Source: Flexilinea sp. (lineage in GTDB: Bacteria; Chloroflexota; Anaerolineae; Anaerolineales; Anaerolineaceae). From it: a DNA stretch of 64,000 nucleotides. A program made the position numbers and the translations under genes. This document shows, in pieces, positions 26,700-35,420 of this stretch. The notes under the pieces are model-generated. The model was not told where the DNA came from, ran no database searches, and saw only the letters and a program-made list of their open reading frames with translations. How positions within the stretch are numbered: position 1 is the first letter of the stretch; the number at the start of each line of letters is the position of its first letter. Location: assembly GCA_026645735.1 (NCBI GenBank), contig JAPKMT010000012.1:1-64000 (forward strand), given 5' to 3'.

Positions 26700-26729
26700 T
26701 TGACAAAATTGTTAAAGAAAGAGTATAAT
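26700..26729 (+). promoter_or_regulatory. internal promoter for rpmJ-rpsM-rpsK-rpsD-rpoA
   Basis: TTGACA at 26700-26705 and TATAAT at 26724-26729, both consensus, separated by 18 bp. It lets the alpha-operon part of the cluster be transcribed separately from the upstream genes. Confidence 0.85.
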
Positions 26730-26751
26730 TGGCAGGCTTTAATGTAATTTA

Positions 26752-26768
26752 CGGGTGAAAATCATCCG
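26752..26768 (+). other. small leader hairpin before rpmJ
   Basis: CGGGTGA-AAA-TCATCCG forms a 7-bp stem (one G-U pair in RNA) with a 3-nt loop, immediately before the GAGGGAG ribosome site of rpmJ. It could modulate initiation; function is not shown. Confidence 0.4.
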
Positions 26769-26781
26769 AGGGAGTGTTAAA

Positions 26782-26895
26782 ATGAAGGTTACTTCATCAA
26801 TTCGAAAACGATGTGCAAAGTGCAAGATCGTCAAACGGGGAAGCCGTTTGTACGTGATTTGTGAAAACCCAAAGCACAAACAGCGACAGGGATAA
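26782..26895 (+). CDS. rpmJ: 50S ribosomal protein L36
   Basis: 37 residues ([20 protein letters not shown]...). The zinc ligands Cys11, Cys14, Cys27 and His32 are all present, so this is the zinc-binding (C+) type. GAGGGAG lies 8-14 nt upstream of the ATG. It is the first gene after the strong internal promoter. rpsM begins 6 bp later. Confidence 0.95.
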   Translation: MKVTSSIRKRCAKCKIVKRGSRLYVICENPKHKQRQG

Positions 26896-26901
26896 TAAAA
26901 T

Positions 26902-27291
26902 ATGGCAAGAATTGAAGGTGTCGATCTTCCGCGTAATAAACGGATTGAAATAGCATTAACCTATATTTATGGAATTGGGCTTACCCGGGCTCAAAAGGTC
27001 CTTCAGGATACCGGCGTCAATGCTGACGTTCGTGTCCGAGATCTGTCGGATAATGACGAAAATTTGCTTCGTGAATATATTGCCAAAAACTTTGTGGTTG
27101 AAGGCGATTTGAGACGCGAAGTTCAAATGAATATTAAGCGCCTGGTTGAAATTGGCTGCTACCGTGGGTTACGCCACCGTAGAAATTTACCGTCCCGTGG
27201 GCAGAGAACCCGGACAAATGCACGTACTGCAAAGGGTCCGAAGAAAACTGTAGCTGGACGTGGCCGCCGTCGTGGAGCAACCAAGAAATAA
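26902..27291 (+). CDS. rpsM: 30S ribosomal protein S13
   Basis: 129 residues. [33 protein letters not shown] and the C-terminal [20 protein letters not shown] plus basic tail are diagnostic. S13 contacts the 50S subunit and P-site tRNA. A 121-bp gap with a predicted RNA fold separates it from rpsK, unusually long for this cluster. Confidence 0.97.
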   Translation: MARIEGVDLPRNKRIEIALTYIYGIGLTRAQKVLQDTGVNADVRVRDLSDNDENLLREYIAKNFVVEGDLRREVQMNIKRLVEIGCYRGLRHRRNLPSRGQRTRTNARTAKGPKKTVAGRGRRRGATKK

Positions 27292-27304
27292 TTCCGGGAT
27301 TAAT

Positions 27305-27365
27305 TTGCGAATGGTTACAGGTTGGGATTCCTTTCTTCCCGCGGCTGCCTGGACCATTTTCGCAA
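27305..27365 (+). other. candidate structured RNA between rpsM and rpsK
   Basis: A long imperfect hairpin: TTGCGA (27305-27310) with TCGCAA (27360-27365), ATGGT with ACCAT, CAGG with CCTG, and an inner GGGA with TCCC. It fills the only sizeable gap in this part of the operon and lies 48 bp before rpsK. An r-protein autoregulatory element or a processing site are both possible. Confidence 0.5.
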
Positions 27366-27412
27366 CTTAAGAAATGGAATGTTTCATTCATAAGGTTATG
27401 TAAGAGGATATA

Positions 27413-27817
27413 ATGGCTCAAAATGTACGCTCATCGCGTCGTACAGCGACTGTACGAAAAGTGAAGCGCACCCTGGGATTAGCTCAGGTGCACATTTTTG
27501 CTTCCTTTAACAACACCATCATCACAATTACCGATGCAATGGGAAATCCCGTTTGTTGGGGTAGTTCCGGTGCCGTAGGCTATAAAGGATCTCGAAAGAG
27601 TACTCCCTTTGCAGCGCGTCTGGCAGCTGAACAGGCAATGAAAACCGCACAAACCATGGGTGTTCAGGAAGTTGATTTAATTATTAAAGGACCTGGTCCT
27701 GGCCGAGAATCAGCAATTCGTGCCGTCCAGGGATTGGGGATCAAGGTGCGATCCATTTCTGATATTACACCGGTTCCGCACAACGGATGCAGACCCCCGA
27801 AAAAACGCCGCGTTTAA
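27413..27817 (+). CDS. rpsK: 30S ribosomal protein S11
   Basis: 134 residues. [39 protein letters not shown] and the end [15 protein letters not shown] are near-universal S11 blocks. It forms the mRNA exit platform with S7. AAGAGGATATA precedes the ATG. Confidence 0.97.
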   Translation: MAQNVRSSRRTATVRKVKRTLGLAQVHIFASFNNTIITITDAMGNPVCWGSSGAVGYKGSRKSTPFAARLAAEQAMKTAQTMGVQEVDLIIKGPGPGRESAIRAVQGLGIKVRSISDITPVPHNGCRPPKKRRV

Positions 27818-27835
27818 GATTGAGAGGACTATTCA

Positions 27836-28480
27836 ATGGCTAGATATACTGGCTCGGCATGTAAATTGTGCCGGCGAGAAAATGTAAAGTTATTCTTGAA
27901 AGGTGAACGTTGTTATACACCGAAATGTTCTTTTGAGAAACGTGCATACGCTCCGGGCGACCATGGCAAAACTGGAAGCAGCCGCGGAGGTGGCGAACGA
28001 GTATCAGACTATTCTCGTCAATTGCGCGCGAAACAAAGAGTCCGCAGAGTTTATGGCGTTCTTGAGCGGCAGTTCAGCCGTGTCTATGGAATCGCTGAAA
28101 AAACTCCTGGAATAACCGGTTTGAACTTATTACAGTTATTGGAAACCCGTTTAGACAATGTCGTCTATCGATTAGGGTTTGCTGATAACCGGGCTTCTGC
28201 CCGACAGATGGTGAACCATGGGCATTTTATGGTGAATGGCATTCATGTCAATATACCTTCAATGATTTTGAAACCCGGGGATCAAATTGTCGTGCGTGAA
28301 GTTTCCAAGACACGAAAAATGTTCCAGGACTTTGCAGATTATGCAGAAAAACGGAATTGTGCTTTATGGCTGGATCGTGATGTGAAAGCAATCAGCGGTC
28401 GTGTATTACGACTCCCTGAAAGAAGCGAAATTGATGGAGATATTACTGAACAGTTGATCGTTGAATACTATTCACGATAA
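27836..28480 (+). CDS. rpsD: 30S ribosomal protein S4, zinc-binding form
   Basis: 214 residues. Cys9, Cys12, Cys26 and Cys31 form the N-terminal zinc site. The S4 RNA-binding domain is seen in RLDNVVYRLGFADNRASARQ followed by MVNHGHFMVNG. S4 nucleates 30S assembly and represses its own synthesis in several bacteria. TGAGAGGAC precedes the ATG. Confidence 0.97.
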   Translation: MARYTGSACKLCRRENVKLFLKGERCYTPKCSFEKRAYAPGDHGKTGSSRGGGERVSDYSRQLRAKQRVRRVYGVLERQFSRVYGIAEKTPGITGLNLLQLLETRLDNVVYRLGFADNRASARQMVNHGHFMVNGIHVNIPSMILKPGDQIVVREVSKTRKMFQDFADYAEKRNCALWLDRDVKAISGRVLRLPERSEIDGDITEQLIVEYYSR

Positions 28481-28533
28481 AGCAATTTAGGCCGATACGC
28501 GGGTTTAAGAGGTGTATCGGGAAGGGGTGTTAA

Positions 28534-29499
28534 TTGGCTACATTAAGTAATATGGTGACACCAAAAATCGAGCGAGAACGGGAAGCGAGCAATTACGGAA
28601 AATTCGTCATCTATCCTCTGGAAAGAGGGTATGGTGTAACGCTCGGAAATGCCTTGCGGAGAGTTTTGCTTTCCTCTTTGGAGGGCGTTGCAATTACTTC
28701 CATTCGAATAACGGATGTGATGCATGAGTTCAGCGCTATTCCAGGCGTCCGCGAGGATGTTCTTCAGGTAATGCTGCAAATTAAACAAATCCGTTTATTG
28801 ATGCACGAAGGTGACGTTTCCCACCTTCACCTCGTAGTTAATGGTGAAGGGGAAGTCACAGCTTCCGATATTCAGTGCCCAGCTGAAGTTGAAATCCTTA
28901 ATCCCGAATTGTATCTGTTCACCGTTGATAACCCAAGCGCTCATCTGGAAATTGATATGACAGTTGAAAGAGGACGGGGCTATCTTCCGGCAAATGATCG
29001 TTCTGCGCATTTGCAAATCAGTGAATTGCCAGTCGATGCGATTTTTAGTCCAATCCGACGTGTCAATTGGAACGTCGGTTCTGCTCTGTATGGTCAGAGT
29101 ACGAATTATGATAAATTGGAACTGGAAATCTGGACAGATGGAACCATTCAGCCAGAACCAGCTTTAGTCATGGCGTCAAAAATATTAATCGAACATTTGC
29201 GGTATATTTCCGGCATCAGCGAAGATATACTGCCGGATATCATCGAAAAAGAGGTTCCGAATACACGCTTAACGAGCGAAACAGCGGAAACCCCCATAGA
29301 AAATCTTGATTTATCCGTCAGAGTGTTCAATTCATTAAAGCGTACTGGCGTAGCGACAGTTGGTGATGTCCTTGAATTGTTGGATAAAGGTGATGATGCT
29401 GTAAAATCCATTCGCAATTTTGGTGAGAAAAGCCTGGATGAATTGCGGGAAAAATTACAGGAAAAAGGCTATCTGAAGAAAGATAAGGATACGGAGTAA
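28534..29499 (+). CDS. rpoA: DNA-directed RNA polymerase subunit alpha
   Basis: 321 residues from a TTG start at 28534, preceded by GAAGGGGTG. The N-terminal dimerisation domain (about 1-230) has ERGYGVTLGNALRRVLLSSL. A linker leads to the C-terminal domain (about 260-315), with LSVRVFNSLKRTGVATVGDV and the helix-hairpin-helix SIRNFGEKSLDELREKL, which contacts UP elements and activators. A dimer of alpha nucleates polymerase assembly. It lies in its usual place between rpsD and rplQ. Confidence 0.98.
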   Translation: MATLSNMVTPKIEREREASNYGKFVIYPLERGYGVTLGNALRRVLLSSLEGVAITSIRITDVMHEFSAIPGVREDVLQVMLQIKQIRLLMHEGDVSHLHLVVNGEGEVTASDIQCPAEVEILNPELYLFTVDNPSAHLEIDMTVERGRGYLPANDRSAHLQISELPVDAIFSPIRRVNWNVGSALYGQSTNYDKLELEIWTDGTIQPEPALVMASKILIEHLRYISGISEDILPDIIEKEVPNTRLTSETAETPIENLDLSVRVFNSLKRTGVATVGDVLELLDKGDDAVKSIRNFGEKSLDELREKLQEKGYLKKDKDTE

Positions 29500-29504
29500 A
29501 CGAG

Positions 29505-29885
29505 ATGCGACACGGAGTTGCAGGGTATAAATTAGGAAGAACCTCTTCTCAAAGAAAGCTTTTGCGAGTGAATTTGGTTCGTCAGCTTTTTGAGCATGAA
29601 CGGATTACAACGACTCAGGCAAAAGCCTTAGCGATGAGAAATGACGCTGAAAAACTGATCACATTGGCAAAAAAAGGAAATAAAGGCGATCAAATTGTAA
29701 AGATGAATGCTTCCAGACTGGCAGCATCCAGATTGGGAAATGATCGTGATATTACCAAGAAACTTTTTAGTGATATTGCCACTCGTTTCGAAAATCGAAA
29801 CGGCGGCTATACCCGCATGATCAAGTTGGGACCCCGCAAGGGCGATTCAGCTGAAATGGTAATTATTGAATTGGTTAGTGAGTAA
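29505..29885 (+). CDS. rplQ: 50S ribosomal protein L17
   Basis: 126 residues. MRHGVAGYKLGRTSSQRKLL, EHERITTTQAKALAMRNDAE and the end YTRMIKLGPRKGDSAEMVII are diagnostic. It starts 5 bp after rpoA and its last 8 bases overlap the likely truA start. Confidence 0.97.
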   Translation: MRHGVAGYKLGRTSSQRKLLRVNLVRQLFEHERITTTQAKALAMRNDAEKLITLAKKGNKGDQIVKMNASRLAASRLGNDRDITKKLFSDIATRFENRNGGYTRMIKLGPRKGDSAEMVIIELVSE

Positions 29886-30666
29886 ATCCTCTGAGGGGAA
29901 TTGTTCCCCTGCAGATGATTCTGTACGTTACAAATTTACAGTTTCTTATGACGGAACGCTCTATTGGGGTTTTCAACGCCAAAAAGGTCATCCTACCATA
30001 CAGGAAAAACTGGAAACAGCATTAAGAAATCTTGGATGGGAAGAAGCGAGTATTATCGGAGCCGGACGGACTGACAGCGGAGTCCATGCTGATGGACAGG
30101 TTTTTTCAGCATGTCTGCGCTGGAGACACAGTCTCCCTTCATTGATAGCCGCAATCAACTGGCATTTGCCAGAAGATATTTCGGTCAAAGCGATTGAGGC
30201 GGTTCCCAATACTTTCCATGCGAGATTTGATGCACGATCACGAACTTATCATTATTATGTCTATCACAATGAGATTCGTGATCCGCTGAAAGATCGTTTT
30301 TTTTGGCGGGTATGGCCAGTGTTGGATTTGAAAATGCTAAATAGAGCTGCAGCAGAGTTATTGGGCGAACATGATTTTTGTTCATTTGGTTCCCCGCCCC
30401 GGAAAGATGGACGAACTGTTCGCACAGTAATGAAAAGCTGCTGGTATGAAAAGAGCGAAAACGAACGCGTCTTTGAAGTCGAAGCGAACGCTTTTTTATA
30501 TCGGATGGTGCGAAGAATGGTTTTTCTTCAGATTCAAACAGCAGCAGGATGGATGGGTTGGGATTCCTGGAAAAACGCTGTTTGGAAAGCTGAAAAAGCG
30601 AAACCCGGAATTGCTCCTGCAAACGGCTTAAGATTACATGCTGTTTCTTACGAATCTTTATTCTAA
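29878..30666 (+). CDS. truA: tRNA pseudouridine(38-40) synthase TruA
   Basis: 262 residues using GTG at 29878, which overlaps the rplQ stop; an earlier TTG at 29866 is open too. The catalytic Asp lies in IGAGRTDSGVHADGQV. FHARFDARSRTYHYYVYHN and the HDFCSFGSPPRKDGRTVRTV block are also typical. It isomerises uridines 38-40 in the anticodon arm of many tRNAs. No good Shine-Dalgarno is visible, so translation is probably coupled to rplQ. Confidence 0.95.
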   Translation: MSKSSEGNCSPADDSVRYKFTVSYDGTLYWGFQRQKGHPTIQEKLETALRNLGWEEASIIGAGRTDSGVHADGQVFSACLRWRHSLPSLIAAINWHLPEDISVKAIEAVPNTFHARFDARSRTYHYYVYHNEIRDPLKDRFFWRVWPVLDLKMLNRAAAELLGEHDFCSFGSPPRKDGRTVRTVMKSCWYEKSENERVFEVEANAFLYRMVRRMVFLQIQTAAGWMGWDSWKNAVWKAEKAKPGIAPANGLRLHAVSYESLF

Positions 30667-30741
30667 GAAAGAATCATGAGACTGTAAAATAATAGCAAAG
30701 ATAGACTAGAAGACTATTTTTGAAAATTGGAGAGAATGACT

Positions 30742-31167
30742 GTGGAAAAGACCTATGTCATTAAAGGTGAACCTGAGAGCGAATGGCTGTTGCTTGATGC
30801 AAGTGGACAGAGCATTGGCCGATTGGCTACCCAAATAGCAAACTATTTGTTGGGGAAACATAAACCAGATTATACCCCCGGCGTAAAAATGGGAGATTAT
30901 GTTGTTGTGATTAATTGTTCTCAACTGGCTATTTCTCCCAAAAAGATGACGACAAAATTTTATTATCGTCATTCAGGATATCCCGGTGGTTTAACTACCA
31001 CTTCCCTGAAAGATATGATGCGGACTTATCCGGATCGTGTCATTAAGAGTGCTGTTTGGGGCATGCTTCCTCATAACTCACATGGTCGTGAGTTACTGAA
31101 GCGGTTAAAATTATTTGCCGGAAATGAACATCTGCATGATGCTCAAAATCCGAAACGTGTGAACTAA
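30742..31167 (+). CDS. rplM: 50S ribosomal protein L13
   Basis: 141 residues from GTG at 30742, which is 7 nt after GGAGAG; an ATG at 30736 is in frame but sits almost on the ribosome site. LLLDASGQSIGRLATQIANY and HKPDYTPGVKMGDYVVVINC are diagnostic. L13 is an early 50S assembly protein. It is paired with rpsI as in most bacteria. Confidence 0.96.
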   Translation: MEKTYVIKGEPESEWLLLDASGQSIGRLATQIANYLLGKHKPDYTPGVKMGDYVVVINCSQLAISPKKMTTKFYYRHSGYPGGLTTTSLKDMMRTYPDRVIKSAVWGMLPHNSHGRELLKRLKLFAGNEHLHDAQNPKRVN

Positions 31168-31178
31168 AGGAGCAAAAA

Positions 31179-31574
31179 ATGGCCGGAAAATACTATGAAG
31201 GTGTTGGTCGCCGCAAAGAGAGTGTTGCTCGAGTTCGTTTGAGTACCGGAACAGGTGACTTTACGGTTAATGACAAGCCTATAGCAAATTACTTCACTCG
31301 TTTAGGAGATGTAGAGGCTATTTTAGTTCCGTTTTCAGCGATCAATCAAGATTTGAACGGTTACGATGTGTCCGTACATGTCAATGGCGGCGGCGTAACC
31401 GGACAAACCGATGCGGTACAACTTGGTTTAGCCAGGGCGATTATCAAGATGGATGAAACCTTGAAACCATCTTTAAGCCACGCAGGGTTGTTAACGCGGG
31501 ATCCAAGAATCAAGGAACGGAAGAAACCAGGTTTGAAAAGAGCTCGTAAGGCTCCAACCTATACAAAACGTTAA
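31179..31574 (+). CDS. rpsI: 30S ribosomal protein S9
   Basis: 131 residues. GVGRRKESVARVRLSTGTGD and the end DPRIKERKKPGLKRARKAPT-YTKR give the basic tail that reaches P-site tRNA; the final TKR is slightly changed from the common SKR. AAAGGAG precedes the ATG. It is the last gene of the superoperon and a strong terminator follows. Confidence 0.97.
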   Translation: MAGKYYEGVGRRKESVARVRLSTGTGDFTVNDKPIANYFTRLGDVEAILVPFSAINQDLNGYDVSVHVNGGGVTGQTDAVQLGLARAIIKMDETLKPSLSHAGLLTRDPRIKERKKPGLKRARKAPTYTKR

Positions 31575-31609
31575 TTTTTGTTTTGTATCCTGATCTGTGG
31601 ACTATGATG

Positions 31610-31640
31610 AAAAAGGAACCAATTAAAAGGGTTCCTTTTT
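31610..31640 (+). terminator. terminator of the ribosomal superoperon
   Basis: Stem AAAAAGGAACC (31610-31620) with GGTTCCTTTTT (31630-31640), 9-nt loop, T run at the 3' end. The A-run on the other side could also serve the opposite strand, where the next gene ends. Confidence 0.9.
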
Positions 31641-31734
31641 TCTATTACTGACCGATTGTTATAGATCAACGGCATTTCGAAAAGGATCATTATTTATCAG
31701 AAATCGGGGCAATATATTTTTCAGATAAAAATCA

Positions 31735-32958
31735 TTATCCTTCAAGAAGAAATTCTGGAATATTCTGCCGCTCGATACCCTCGATTTTTGTTGCCGGAAG
31801 AATATCCATCGTTAAAATCGTTTTGCGGTAATTATCATCGATTGCTCGTAAAGGGTTCATCTCCCGGATCAGTGTTCCCTCTGATGCAAACATATAAGCA
31901 ACCTGAATATACCATGGCTGCCCATCTTTTACAGCTACAAAATCAACTTCAGCAGAGTTTTGTTTTCCTACAGAAACGCTGTAACCCCGGCACAATAATT
32001 CGATAAAAACAACATTCTCCAGCATACCTGGAATCGCCTGATCATTAAACCCCAGCATGCCATGCTGTAAACCCAAATCATTAATATAATATTTTTCCTG
32101 CGTTTCCAGCCATCTTTTGCCTCGAAGATCGTAGCGTCTGACTTTATAAAAGATCAGTGCATCCTGCAGTGCCTGTAAATAAGAATAGATCGTTTCGATA
32201 CTATGTTTTCTTCCCTTATTTTTGAGAAAATCAAAAATACTATTTGCTGAAAAGATATTTCCGATATTATCCATAAGATACTGAAGGATGCGTTCCAACA
32301 GCTCTGTATTGCGAATGTCATGCCTCAGGACCACATCTTTCAGCACTACTGAATTCAATACGTCTTGTAGATATAGCCTGATAAAAACCGGATCCGCCTG
32401 TAGTTGATGAATTCCCGGTAAACCCCCATATTGCATATAATTCCAAAACTGTTTTGTCTTATCGATCGTTTCAGCGGGATTGGTCTTGTCTTTGGCAGCG
32501 ATAAAATCCAAATATTCAGCAAAAGAGAGGGTGTAAACAGGGATTGTGGCATACCTTCCGGTCAGTAGTGTCGCCAGGTCTGTAGACAGTAATCCCGCAT
32601 GGGAACCGGTAATATAGATATCGCAGTCCAGATCTGCCAGAAATGAACTGACCACTTTTTCCCATTGCTGAACCTGTTGAATTTCATCCAGCATGATATA
32701 AACATGCTTTTGAATCGGCTTAACTTTTGCTGTTACTTCCTTATACAAGACCATGTAATCCTGCAAATGAGCGTTGCTCAGGGATTCCATATTCAGGTAA
32801 ATTATTTGCTGATCTGAAATTCCGTTTTTCCGGAGCTCCTGGGACAGCATCGATAACAGAGTAGATTTTCCGACCCGGCGCATTCCTGTAATAATCTTGA
32901 TCAGTTTGTCGTTCTGATGACTGAGAAGCTGGTTAAGATAGTGATACCGTCTAATCAT
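31735..32958 (-). CDS. AAA-family ATPase with DUF4143-type C-terminus
   Basis: A 407-residue protein: N-terminal AAA domain with Walker A GMRRVGKST (about 25-33), Walker B VYIMLDEIQQV and sensor DIYITGSHAGLLS. The DUF4143-like C-terminal half ends in a nuclease-like fold segment (AEVDFVAVKDGQPWYIQVAY), whose E-VDF...Q pattern recalls the PD-(D/E)xK core. These proteins are common in Bacteroidetes, archaea and Chloroflexota and their role is unknown. AAGGATA precedes the ATG. It lies beside a related but clearly different gene (33068). Confidence 0.85.
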   Translation of the reverse strand: MIRRYHYLNQLLSHQNDKLIKIITGMRRVGKSTLLSMLSQELRKNGISDQQIIYLNMESLSNAHLQDYMVLYKEVTAKVKPIQKHVYIMLDEIQQVQQWEKVVSSFLADLDCDIYITGSHAGLLSTDLATLLTGRYATIPVYTLSFAEYLDFIAAKDKTNPAETIDKTKQFWNYMQYGGLPGIHQLQADPVFIRLYLQDVLNSVVLKDVVLRHDIRNTELLERILQYLMDNIGNIFSANSIFDFLKNKGRKHSIETIYSYLQALQDALIFYKVRRYDLRGKRWLETQEKYYINDLGLQHGMLGFNDQAIPGMLENVVFIELLCRGYSVSVGKQNSAEVDFVAVKDGQPWYIQVAYMFASEGTLIREMNPLRAIDDNYRKTILTMDILPATKIEGIERQNIPEFLLEG

Positions 32959-33067
32959 GTGAAGTATCCTTATCTTTGAATTATTTCCAATATAACCGAA
33001 ACAATCATTATTTATTACAATAGTTTCTATCGTAATGGAAATTTATATATATCATCCTTAGCAGCTG

Positions 33068-34219
33068 TTAATCCGGAATACGGTCCAAATTCCGCCAACT
33101 GATGAATGTTCCGGCACCTGTTTGCATCGATTGTTCACCTCCATAGACCACATAACCCTGATCTTCCGGCAGATCTACAAGTGACCGCCAATATGCAAGG
33201 TTGTCAAAGTAGCTGGCAGAAATCGTTTTCCCGGATTTAATCTCAACCGGTGTGACATTTTCGCCATTTACCAACAGACAGTCTATTTCTTTGCCATGGT
33301 TGTCCTGCCAAAAATATGGTTGGCGATTCTCTCCGCGGTTGAAATTACGCTTGATGAATTCGTTGATAACAAAATTTTCAAAAAGGGAACCTTTCAAATA
33401 ATGCAAGCGGACTTGATCTTTCTCGCGTATACCAAGCAGTGAACATGCGACACCCGTGTCGTAAAAATAGAGTTTTGGTGATTTAACCAACCGTTTGTTG
33501 AAATTGCGATAGTAAGGTTGAAGACGAAATAGAATGTAGGAACTCTCAAGAATAGACAACCATGACTTGGCAGTGTTGGGACTGATACCGGCATCGCTCG
33601 CCAGATTGGCATAATTTAGAAGTTGCCCAATTCGTCCGGCGCACAACTGTATGAATTGGATAAAGGTATTGATGTCTCCGATATTTTTCATCAATCGTAC
33701 ATCCTTTTCTACATAGGTTTGGATGTAGGACGGATAAAAATCGGTGGGCGAGATGTCACGGTCGTAAATACGCGGGTACTGACCTTTGAAAATCAGGTTT
33801 TCGTACGGCTCTGCCAGTGGTTCCAGTTCGTTAAAAGAAAAGGGCAGTAAATGCAAGACTGCGGTGCGCCCGGCCAGGGTTTGGCTGATCCTTTCCATCA
33901 ACAGGAAGTTCGATGAGCCTGTCAGGATGTATTGAATCTGCCGGTTTTCATCCACAATTCTTTGGATATAGGAAAACAATTCAGGAGTATTTTGGATTTC
34001 ATCCAGGATTGCGCCTGCGGGATAGTTCGAGAGGAACCCGCGCGGGTCGGTCAGTGCAACCTGGCGAATATCCGGGTCCTCAAGGGATACATAGGATAAG
34101 GACGGAAAAGAAGCTCTGACGAGCGTAGTCTTGCCAGATTGGCGCGGTCCGGTGATGGTAATCACCTGGAATTTTTGCGCCAGGGATAACATTTTGGATG
34201 CCAAAGTTCTTTCAATCAT
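33068..34219 (-). CDS. AAA-family ATPase with DUF4143 domain
   Basis: About 383 residues from the ATG at 34219, which has GGAG 9 nt upstream; an ATG at 34234 is in frame without a ribosome site. Walker A GPRQSGKTT, Walker B AILDEIQNTPELF and sensor YILTGSSNFLLME form the AAA part. The C-terminal DUF4143 part ends with GKEIDCLLVNGENVTPVEIK, again a PD-(D/E)xK-like E-IDC...EIK pattern. It belongs to the same broad family as the 31735 gene, but identity between the two is low by eye. Function unknown; stress, mobile-element or toxin roles have been suggested for the family without proof. Confidence 0.85.
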   Translation of the reverse strand: MIERTLASKMLSLAQKFQVITITGPRQSGKTTLVRASFPSLSYVSLEDPDIRQVALTDPRGFLSNYPAGAILDEIQNTPELFSYIQRIVDENRQIQYILTGSSNFLLMERISQTLAGRTAVLHLLPFSFNELEPLAEPYENLIFKGQYPRIYDRDISPTDFYPSYIQTYVEKDVRLMKNIGDINTFIQFIQLCAGRIGQLLNYANLASDAGISPNTAKSWLSILESSYILFRLQPYYRNFNKRLVKSPKLYFYDTGVACSLLGIREKDQVRLHYLKGSLFENFVINEFIKRNFNRGENRQPYFWQDNHGKEIDCLLVNGENVTPVEIKSGKTISASYFDNLAYWRSLVDLPEDQGYVVYGGEQSMQTGAGTFISWRNLDRIPD

Positions 34220-34267
34220 GGAAAAATGCTCCATTTACTAAAAGATGACCTGATAAATCATACCATC

Positions 34268-34316
34268 ATCATAGCATATTATGTACAAATATGCAATTGT
34301 AATGCGTAATTGTACA
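34268..34316. promoter_or_regulatory. inverted TGTACAA/TTGTACA pair upstream of the second DUF4143 gene
   Basis: TGTACAA and TTGTACA lie in inverted orientation about 21 bp apart between 34268 and 34316, in the upstream region of the minus-strand ATPase gene. It could be a repressor site or chance in AT-rich DNA. Confidence 0.3.
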
Positions 34317-34319
34317 AAA

Positions 34320-34416
34320 TATCGAAATATGAGGAGGATTCTATGTTGTTGTGATGTTTTTGCGCTTTGCGCAAAAACATCACAACAATAAATATTTTCC
34401 GATTGCTTCGAATAGC
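34320..34416. repeat. intergenic palindromic repeat, copy 4
   Basis: Perfect 20-nt arms at 34346-34365 and 34369-34388 with a 3-nt TTT loop. The arm reads GTGATG/CATCAC where other copies have GTGTTG/CAACAC: a paired change. The left flank ATCGAAATATGAGG is the reverse complement of the usual right end, so this copy is probably inverted. The outer ends are diverged. The remaining gap to 34538 shows nothing recognisable. Confidence 0.8.
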
Positions 34417-34538
34417 AAGTCGATATTTTGGATTACTGCAATTGTACAATAAGCGTAAAACCAGCGTAAACGGAATTTTTACAATTGAATCGGAAAGATT
34501 ATAAATTTCGCATGAAATCGCTTTATGTTGAGCCCTGA

Positions 34539-35117
34539 TTATTGTATGCTCAGGTTATCAATTGTCAAGCCATCATCTAAATAAATCGTCAATGGTCCCT
34601 CTGCCGGGGCTAATATGATTTCTGACACTAATTCACCCTTAATAAATATGCGGTAAGAAGAACCGGATACAACAATTTTAAATCTTCCACAATCCAGATC
34701 TTCATAACCGTTTATTCTCTTCCATTCGTCTGAAGTATAGGCTTCCCACGTCAAATCGCCACTATAATCGGAATAAGTAAATTTAAACCGTATTTTTGGT
34801 GAAAATCCAACCATTAAATACTTAAAATATCCAAAGCCGCAGTAATCTGTTTCTTCTCCCCAAACATCCATTTCCAGCGTGTAATTATCCAGATTGAAAT
34901 CATTAAGTTCGATTGCGATATCGTCCGAAGCAGCGCCCAACCTTCCGTCAAGAATCACGGGAATTCCGCTGACAATATTCCATTCCGCAGCTAAGCCGTC
35001 ATTAAAGTCGTCTGTAAATGGTAATTCTATTGATGAGGCGGCAGCTTTCGTTATTTCAACCGGAAAAAAAACGGTAATCAACAATGATACAAAAGTGAGG
35101 ATAGCTCTTCTTTTCAT
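34539..35117 (-). CDS. secreted protein with a jelly-roll (LamG/DUF1080-like) domain
   Basis: 192 residues. A signal peptide is clear: MKRR, a hydrophobic stretch (AILTFVSLLITVFFPVEI) and a cleavage region at TKAAASS. The rest is all beta: LPFTDDFNDGLAAEWNIVSG followed by NYTLEMDVWGEE and FKIVVSGSSYRIFIKGELV, the usual layout of concanavalin-like domains, which bind or cleave glycans. No catalytic residues can be assigned. It faces the SUMF1 genes across a 300-bp divergent gap. Confidence 0.65.
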   Translation of the reverse strand: MKRRAILTFVSLLITVFFPVEITKAAASSIELPFTDDFNDGLAAEWNIVSGIPVILDGRLGAASDDIAIELNDFNLDNYTLEMDVWGEETDYCGFGYFKYLMVGFSPKIRFKFTYSDYSGDLTWEAYTSDEWKRINGYEDLDCGRFKIVVSGSSYRIFIKGELVSEIILAPAEGPLTIYLDDGLTIDNLSIQ

Positions 35118-35273
35118 GATTCTGCTCCAATTCTGATATTCATTTAATCAAGGTAAGCATAACAACAAATAAAAACATTTGGCGAAATTTAGAATCCATT
35201 TTCCGCTTCTGTTTCTATCGTTATAAGTGTACGAAAGAGATAGCACACGCTTTATGAAATAGATGCAAATAAA

Positions 35274-35301
35274 TTGCTATTTGTGTAAAAAACATTATAA
35301 T
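35274..35301 (+). promoter_or_regulatory. promoter upstream of the SUMF1 gene
   Basis: TTGCTA (35274-35279) and TATAAT (35296-35301), 16 bp apart, leave a leader of roughly 110 nt. The rest of the 35118-35420 gap is AT-rich, and I see no other feature in it. Confidence 0.6.
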
Positions 35302-35420
35302 AGATTTCATAAATTATCAAAAGGAAATTAATTTAAATCGATTTGATCGAAGCCTATTATATTATTATTGATTTACATTACAGTTCTGAATATATATAAT
35401 AATACAAAAGAAGATTACCA

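Noticed and set aside
34539-35117. Calling the jelly-roll protein a glycoside hydrolase
   Set aside because: The fold pattern is visible but no catalytic residues could be identified.
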